Below are positions 6,607-10,091 of a stretch of 10,091 nucleotides of DNA, piece by piece. Source of the DNA: Candidatus Omnitrophota bacterium. Its GTDB lineage: Bacteria > Omnitrophota > Koll11 > Gygaellales > Profunditerraquicolaceae. The stretch's first letter is position 1, and the number at the start of each line of letters is the position of its first letter. Under the pieces are notes generated by a model. It saw nothing but the letters and a program-made list of their open reading frames with translations. It ran no database searches and was not told where the DNA came from. A program made the translations under genes and the position numbers. The stretch covers positions 1 through 10,091 of the forward strand of contig JAQULD010000056.1 of NCBI GenBank assembly GCA_028719045.1, in the 5' to 3' direction.

Positions 6607-6692
6607 GGTTTTTTATTCTTTTCCGGCTGCTTTTCTATTTATTTCCCTTTGGATTTCCTTAATCCTTAAGGCCGATTTTGGCACGGAAAATT

Positions 6693-6721
6693 ATTATACA
6701 GGCTAAGCCATATTTTGTAAA
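6693..6721 (-). promoter_or_regulatory. Sigma70-type promoter for hisG and probably the downstream run
   Basis: On the minus strand TTTACA (-35, at 6716-6721) is followed after exactly 17 bases by a perfect TATAAT (-10, at 6693-6698). Transcription would start near 6686, giving a leader of about 80 bases before hisG. I see no strong hairpin-plus-T terminator in the short gaps downstream, so this promoter may serve the whole set through glmU and prs. Confidence 0.82.
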
Positions 6722-6745
6722 GAGAAAAAAACGTTAAATGCCCCC

Positions 6746-6774
6746 TTGCTAGTTTTGCTTATTTCCCTTATAAT
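6746..6774 (+). promoter_or_regulatory. Sigma70-type promoter for the PpiD-like gene
   Basis: TTGCTA (-35, at 6746-6751), a 17-base spacer and a perfect TATAAT (-10, at 6769-6774) lie about 50 bases before the ATG at 6825. The predicted start near 6781 gives a leader of about 45 bases that includes a strong Shine-Dalgarno. The two -35 boxes of this promoter and the hisG promoter face away from each other with 24 bases between them. Confidence 0.8.
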
Positions 6775-6810
6775 AATATGGTTTGCGGCTTATTAAAATT
6801 AAATTTCTCC

Positions 6811-6817
6811 AAGGAGG
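6811..6817 (+). promoter_or_regulatory. Ribosome binding site fixing the start of the PpiD-like gene
   Basis: AAGGAGG stands 7 bases before the ATG at 6825. The frame is open upstream to a TTG at 6783, but that would place this site inside the gene and would start translation only a couple of bases after the predicted transcription start, so the ATG is chosen. Confidence 0.85.
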
Positions 6818-6824
6818 AAATACC

Positions 6825-8234
6825 ATGGGAATACTGCACGATAAGAAAGTACAAAAGAAAATATGGATTGTCCTGGTCATTTTGATCCTGCCGGCCTTTG
6901 TCTTCTGGGGCTCAAACAGCATTTTGCGCAGTTCGAAAGAAGAATCCACCCGCCCGAAAATATTCGGCAGGACCATATCAGACCTTGAATTCCAGGATTC
7001 TCTCTCGGCTATCAGAAGCCAGGCTATCCTGCAATTCGGGGATAAACTTTCAGAGGTCGAGAAATACCTTAACCTGGAATCTCAGGCTATGGCGAGGCTT
7101 GTATTGATCTACGAGGCTAAAAAAAGAAGGATCCGGGCAAGCGATAAAGAAGTTATTGATTATATCCAGACTTCTCCCCTCTTCCAAAACAAGGGCCAGT
7201 TCGACCAAAGGGCGTACGATTATATAGTCAACTATGTTTTCCACACGCAACAGCGCCTCTATGAAGAACAAACACGCCAGAACATTATGATCGAAAAACT
7301 CTATGATTCCGTGACAAACGGGGTCAAGATAACCGATGCCGAGATAAAAGCCGCCTATGATAAAGAAAACGAACAGTTGAGCGTATATTACATAGCCAGC
7401 CTCTTTACCGATTTTGCCAAAGAGGCCTCTGTAACAGACAAGGAAATGGAGGATTATTTTTCCAAAAATTCCATAGAATTTAAACGGCCGCTCTCTTTTA
7501 ACCTGGAGTATATCCAGCTCGATTCCCCGGATAAAAAGGCCGAAGTTTCCGAGAAGCTGAATAAAAAAGAAGACCTGGCGAAAATACCCAAAGTCCTGAA
7601 CCTGGCCTTAAAGGAAACGGGCCCGTTCGCTCAAACCGACCCCGTTCCGGGCATCGGCTGGGCACCGCAGATAACAAATCTGATCTCGAAATTTGATGTG
7701 GGAAGGACCCAGGCGGTACAGATGGATAAGAATTATTACGTGATCCGCCTGAAAGAAAGAAAAGAACCTTACATACCGGATTTTGCCAGCGCTAAAGACA
7801 AAGTCAGGGAAACGCTTGTGAAAATAAAGTCGCAGAAGCTTGCCAAAGAAAGAATCGAAAAATGCCTGACAATGCTAAAAGAAGCCGCGAAATCCAATCC
7901 CAAAGGGGCTGATTTCGACAAAACCGCCAAAGACCTGGGCCTGAAATCTTCTTCCACCGATCTTTTCAAATTTGGCAGCTATATAGAAAATATAGGCGCT
8001 TCCGACGATCTTTTTGCCGCGGCAAAGAACTTAAAAGCCGAGGAAGTAAGCCAGGCAATAGATATGCCTTCCGGCTATTACATCATCAAAATAAAATCGC
8101 ACGTCCCTGTGGATGCGGCTAAATTCAAGCAAGACAAAGACGCCTTCGGTAAGAAACTGCTGCAGCAGAAAAAACAGGAGTATTTCGCGAAGTTTTCGGT
8201 GGAATTGGAAAAGAAAGCGCTGGGAAATTTATAA
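6825..8234 (+). CDS. PpiD/SurA-like membrane-anchored periplasmic peptidyl-prolyl isomerase/chaperone
   Basis: 469 residues from the ATG. A short basic cytoplasmic tail (HDKKVQKK) is followed by one membrane span (about 13-29, WIVLVILILPAFVFW), so the rest should lie in the periplasm as in PpiD. Residues about 43-170 resemble the SurA/PpiD N-terminal chaperone domain (IFGRTISDLEFQDSL, then Met/Gln-rich helices and PLFQNKGQFD, typical of this family). Residues about 225-350 look like a diverged parvulin domain, with GPFAQTDPVPGIGW (266-279) near the usual GG-x-LGW position and NYYVIRLKERKEP near its end. Residues about 350-450 look like a second copy of the same module, ending GYYIIKIKSH. The classic parvulin active-site signature is not clear in either, so the role may be chaperone rather than isomerase. 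The gene has its own promoter and is the only plus-strand gene; its stop is 10 bases from that of the convergent ferredoxin gene, with no terminator hairpin between. Confidence 0.82.
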   Translation: MGILHDKKVQKKIWIVLVILILPAFVFWGSNSILRSSKEESTRPKIFGRTISDLEFQDSLSAIRSQAILQFGDKLSEVEKYLNLESQAMARLVLIYEAKKRRIRASDKEVIDYIQTSPLFQNKGQFDQRAYDYIVNYVFHTQQRLYEEQTRQNIMIEKLYDSVTNGVKITDAEIKAAYDKENEQLSVYYIASLFTDFAKEASVTDKEMEDYFSKNSIEFKRPLSFNLEYIQLDSPDKKAEVSEKLNKKEDLAKIPKVLNLALKETGPFAQTDPVPGIGWAPQITNLISKFDVGRTQAVQMDKNYYVIRLKERKEPYIPDFASAKDKVRETLVKIKSQKLAKERIEKCLTMLKEAAKSNPKGADFDKTAKDLGLKSSSTDLFKFGSYIENIGASDDLFAAAKNLKAEEVSQAIDMPSGYYIIKIKSHVPVDAAKFKQDKDAFGKKLLQQKKQEYFAKFSVELEKKALGNL

Positions 8235-8244
8235 AACGGAATAT

Positions 8245-8427
8245 CTAGCTTACCTTAATAGCATTGACCGGGCACTGGTCGGCTACTTCCTGCAGATTAT
8301 GAGTGGCGCAAGCTTGCGCTTTTACGTGAGCGATACCATCCCCCTGGATCTGGAACACTTCGGGACAAGCCTGTTCGCACAAACCGCAACCCACACATGT
8401 TCCTACATCAACTGTAACTTTTGCCAT
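8245..8427 (-). CDS. Single-cluster [4Fe-4S] ferredoxin
   Basis: 60-residue soluble electron carrier. CVGCGLCEQACP gives Cys11, Cys14 and Cys17, and QCP near the end gives Cys52; these four should bind one [4Fe-4S] cluster. The two extra cysteines, Cys21 and Cys40, stand where monocluster ferredoxins of the Thermotoga/Desulfovibrio type form a disulfide in place of the lost second cluster. The second C-x2-C-x2-C motif of two-cluster ferredoxins is absent. GGAGGG lies 7 bases before the ATG. The gene follows porB by 19 bases, so it is probably the electron acceptor or donor of that enzyme rather than its integral PorD subunit, which normally carries two clusters. Confidence 0.93.
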   Translation of the reverse strand: MAKVTVDVGTCVGCGLCEQACPEVFQIQGDGIAHVKAQACATHNLQEVADQCPVNAIKVS

Positions 8428-8446
8428 TTTTATTCCCTCCAGAAAA

Positions 8447-9337
8447 TTAACCGGAAACTTCCTGTGTTTCCAGCTTTAAGTTATACTTTTTGATATTGTT
8501 ATCCGCTATATCCTGGACCGCTTTCAGTTGTTCGGGATTGTTCAGGATATGTTTGAACCTGCCCTGCGTTTTCAGGTATTCCTGCACGGGAAGCGCCTTG
8601 ATCTGCCTGCGGGAAATAAGCACTCCATTCTCAAATTCAACTATCGGATAAAGGCCTGTCTCAACGGCTAATTTAGCCACATCTATCGTTGCCTGAGATT
8701 CATGGCGCCAGCCTAACGGGCAAGGCACGTGGATCTGCATATATTTAGGGCCTTTTATAGTCATTGCTTTCTTTACCTTGCGTTGGATATCCTGGAAATA
8801 ACCTACGGTAGCGGTAGCCACGTACGGTATACCGTGCGCCAAGGCGATTTCCGGCATCGGTTTCTTCGGCCGCAGGTTACCGATCGACTGGGCACCCAAA
8901 GGGCTGGTCGAAGTATTGGAACTAAATGGAGTAAGGCCGCTTCGCTGCACGCCGGTGTTCATGTAAGCCTCGTTATCGTAGCAGACATAAAGTATATCGT
9001 GGCCGCGCTCTAACATACCGGATAAAGCCTGCAACCCGATATCGGCAGTGCCACCGTCGCCTCCCTGCGCGATAACATTAGTCGTATCTTTCTTGCCTAA
9101 ATATTTTAAGGCTGCCTCCACGCCTGAAGCCACCGCCGCGGCATTTTCAAACAAAGAATGTATCCAGGGTATCCCCCAGGCGGATTCAGGATACTTTGTC
9201 GAAAAAACTTCGAGGCACCCTGTATTGTTGACAACTATAGTATTAGAGCCGCTGGCTTCAATCACCAGGCGCGCCGCCATCGACTGTCCGCAGCCGGCGC
9301 AAGCCGTATGTCCGGGTTCAAATAAATGTTTATTCAT
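8447..9337 (-). CDS. porB: Pyruvate:ferredoxin oxidoreductase (pyruvate synthase), beta subunit
   Basis: Thiamine-diphosphate-binding subunit of the oxygen-sensitive enzyme that interconverts pyruvate, CoA and acetyl-CoA plus CO2 with ferredoxin as electron partner. In 296 residues, CAGCG (13-17), Cys41 in NNTGCLEVF and Cys206 in HVPCPLGW supply the four cysteines of the proximal [4Fe-4S] cluster. GDGGTADIG (93-101) and DNEAYMNTG (121-129) form the ThDP/Mg site. These match PorB rather than 2-oxoglutarate-type KorB, which lacks the N-terminal cysteine set in this arrangement; a different 2-oxoacid substrate is possible but less likely. AAAGGA precedes the ATG, which overlaps the porA stop by 8 bases, indicating coupled translation of the two subunits. 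Confidence 0.94.
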   Translation of the reverse strand: MNKHLFEPGHTACAGCGQSMAARLVIEASGSNTIVVNNTGCLEVFSTKYPESAWGIPWIHSLFENAAAVASGVEAALKYLGKKDTTNVIAQGGDGGTADIGLQALSGMLERGHDILYVCYDNEAYMNTGVQRSGLTPFSSNTSTSPLGAQSIGNLRPKKPMPEIALAHGIPYVATATVGYFQDIQRKVKKAMTIKGPKYMQIHVPCPLGWRHESQATIDVAKLAVETGLYPIVEFENGVLISRRQIKALPVQEYLKTQGRFKHILNNPEQLKAVQDIADNNIKKYNLKLETQEVSG

Positions 9338-10091
9338 ATTTTTCCTTTAACAATTCTGGTTTTAAATCAATAAACTCGCAGCTTCTTTCCTTGGTGGTGA
9401 GCATGCGCAATACTTCTCTTATGGAATCTTTGGTTATATCGCGTCCGCCAAGGCCGACCACGAAGCTGCTGATAACGTCAGGGCGTTTCTTTTTACCGAA
9501 AAATACGGCCTTGATCTCCGATGAAAGCGGAGCGAAAGAACCAAGCGATAAAGCCCTGTCCAAAACCGCTACCTTTGGGACCCCTTTTAAAGCTTCATAA
9601 ATCTCCTGCACAGGAAAAGGCCTGTAGCTGGTGATTTTTAACAAACCGACTTTTTTGCCTTTGGCCCTGAATTCGTCCACTACTTCTTTGGCAGTGCCAC
9701 AGACAGACCCCATGGCCACAATAACCCGTTCGGCGTCTTTTACGCGGTATTCTTCGATCAAACCGTTGTAGGTGCGGCCGAAAACTTTCGAGAACTCCGC
9801 GGTTATCTTCGGGATCAACGATAACGCTTCTTTTTGAGTTTGATGTATAGCGTAACGGGCCTCGGTATAATAATCCGGGTCAGCCAGGGGGCCAAGGGTC
9901 ATAGGCTTTTCCACATCGAGCTTATATAAAGGATTATATGGAGGCAGGAATTTATCAACCTGTTCCTGCGTGGGCATATCCACGGTCTCAATACCGTGCG
10001 TAAGGATAAAACCATCCATGCATACCATAACTGGAAGCATAATGGATCTATCTTCTCCAAGCCTGTAGGCGATAAAATGTAAATCCACGGC
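9330..10091 (-). CDS. porA: Pyruvate:ferredoxin oxidoreductase, alpha subunit, C-terminal 253 residues (cut by window edge)
   Basis: The frame is open to the right edge, beginning A-V-D-L-H-F; the GTG at 10086-10088 encodes an internal Val and is not a start. The visible part includes MLPVMVCMDGFILTH, the typical PorA segment where the pyrimidine-binding domain ends, then LPPYNP and the pro-Leu-rich linker (PMTLGPLADPDYYTE). After that comes the C-terminal domain with VIVAMGS, VGLLKITSYRPFP and VAVLDRALSLGSFAPL, all characteristic of PorA. The N-terminal ThDP-activating Glu and the pyruvate-binding motif lie outside the window. The gene ends with TAA formed within the porB start region (ATGAATAA). 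The gamma and delta subunits expected for a four-subunit enzyme are not seen and may lie beyond the right edge. Confidence 0.93.
   Translation of the reverse strand, partial: AVDLHFIAYRLGEDRSIMLPVMVCMDGFILTHGIETVDMPTQEQVDKFLPPYNPLYKLDVEKPMTLGPLADPDYYTEARYAIHQTQKEALSLIPKITAEFSKVFGRTYNGLIEEYRVKDAERVIVAMGSVCGTAKEVVDEFRAKGKKVGLLKITSYRPFPVQEIYEALKGVPKVAVLDRALSLGSFAPLSSEIKAVFFGKKKRPDVISSFVVGLGGRDITKDSIREVLRMLTTKERSCEFIDLKPELLKEKYE

Noticed and set aside
6783..6824. Upstream TTG start extending the PpiD-like protein by 14 residues
   Set aside because: It would contain the strong AAGGAGG site and begin at about the predicted transcription start; the ATG at 6825 fits the signal-anchor pattern.
10086..10088. 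GTG near the right edge as a start for a short alpha-subunit-like protein
   Set aside because: The frame is open beyond it and the following residues match the interior of PorA; the gene is simply cut by the window.

Overview
This window looks like chromosomal DNA of an anaerobic, diderm bacterium. Oxygen-sensitive metabolism is suggested by a pyruvate:ferredoxin oxidoreductase with its own small ferredoxin. An envelope with a periplasm is suggested by a PpiD-like membrane-anchored chaperone, an exported TPR protein and GlmU. Isoprenoids are made by the MEP pathway (IspE). The gene order (ispE, spoVG, tRNA-Gln, glmU, prs), the split transketolase and the compact spacing would fit an uncultured lineage such as Omnitrophota. 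That assignment is an inference from memory of gene content, not something the sequence proves. I see no mobile element, CRISPR array, phage gene or sign of recent transfer.

Layout. From 6606 down to 1, everything lies on the minus strand in one tight run: hisG, a 33-residue basic ribosomal-type peptide, an exported TPR protein, transketolase N-half, transketolase C-half, ispE, spoVG (with an inserted zinc ribbon), tRNA-Gln(TTG), glmU and the first codons of prs, which is cut by the window edge. Apart from the stretch around the tRNA, gaps are at most 42 bases and one gene pair overlaps by 34 bases. A good sigma70-type promoter sits upstream of hisG. A second, back-to-back promoter drives a single plus-strand gene, the PpiD-like protein (6825-8234). 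That gene converges, with only 10 bases between stops, on a minus-strand porA-porB-ferredoxin cluster; porA is cut by the right edge.

How the genes work together. Transketolase supplies ribose-5-phosphate, Prs turns it into PRPP, and HisG consumes PRPP to start histidine synthesis. Glyceraldehyde-3-phosphate, also a transketolase metabolite, and pyruvate feed the MEP pathway in which IspE acts, and pyruvate is the likely substrate of the Por enzyme. GlmU makes UDP-GlcNAc for peptidoglycan and lipid A.

The points most worth a second look are the zinc-ribbon insertion in SpoVG, the tRNA gene placed 10 bases before a glmU start that lacks a Shine-Dalgarno site, substitutions at two GlmU acetyltransferase positions, the easily missed 33-residue peptide, and the apparently duplicated degenerate parvulin module in the PpiD-like protein.
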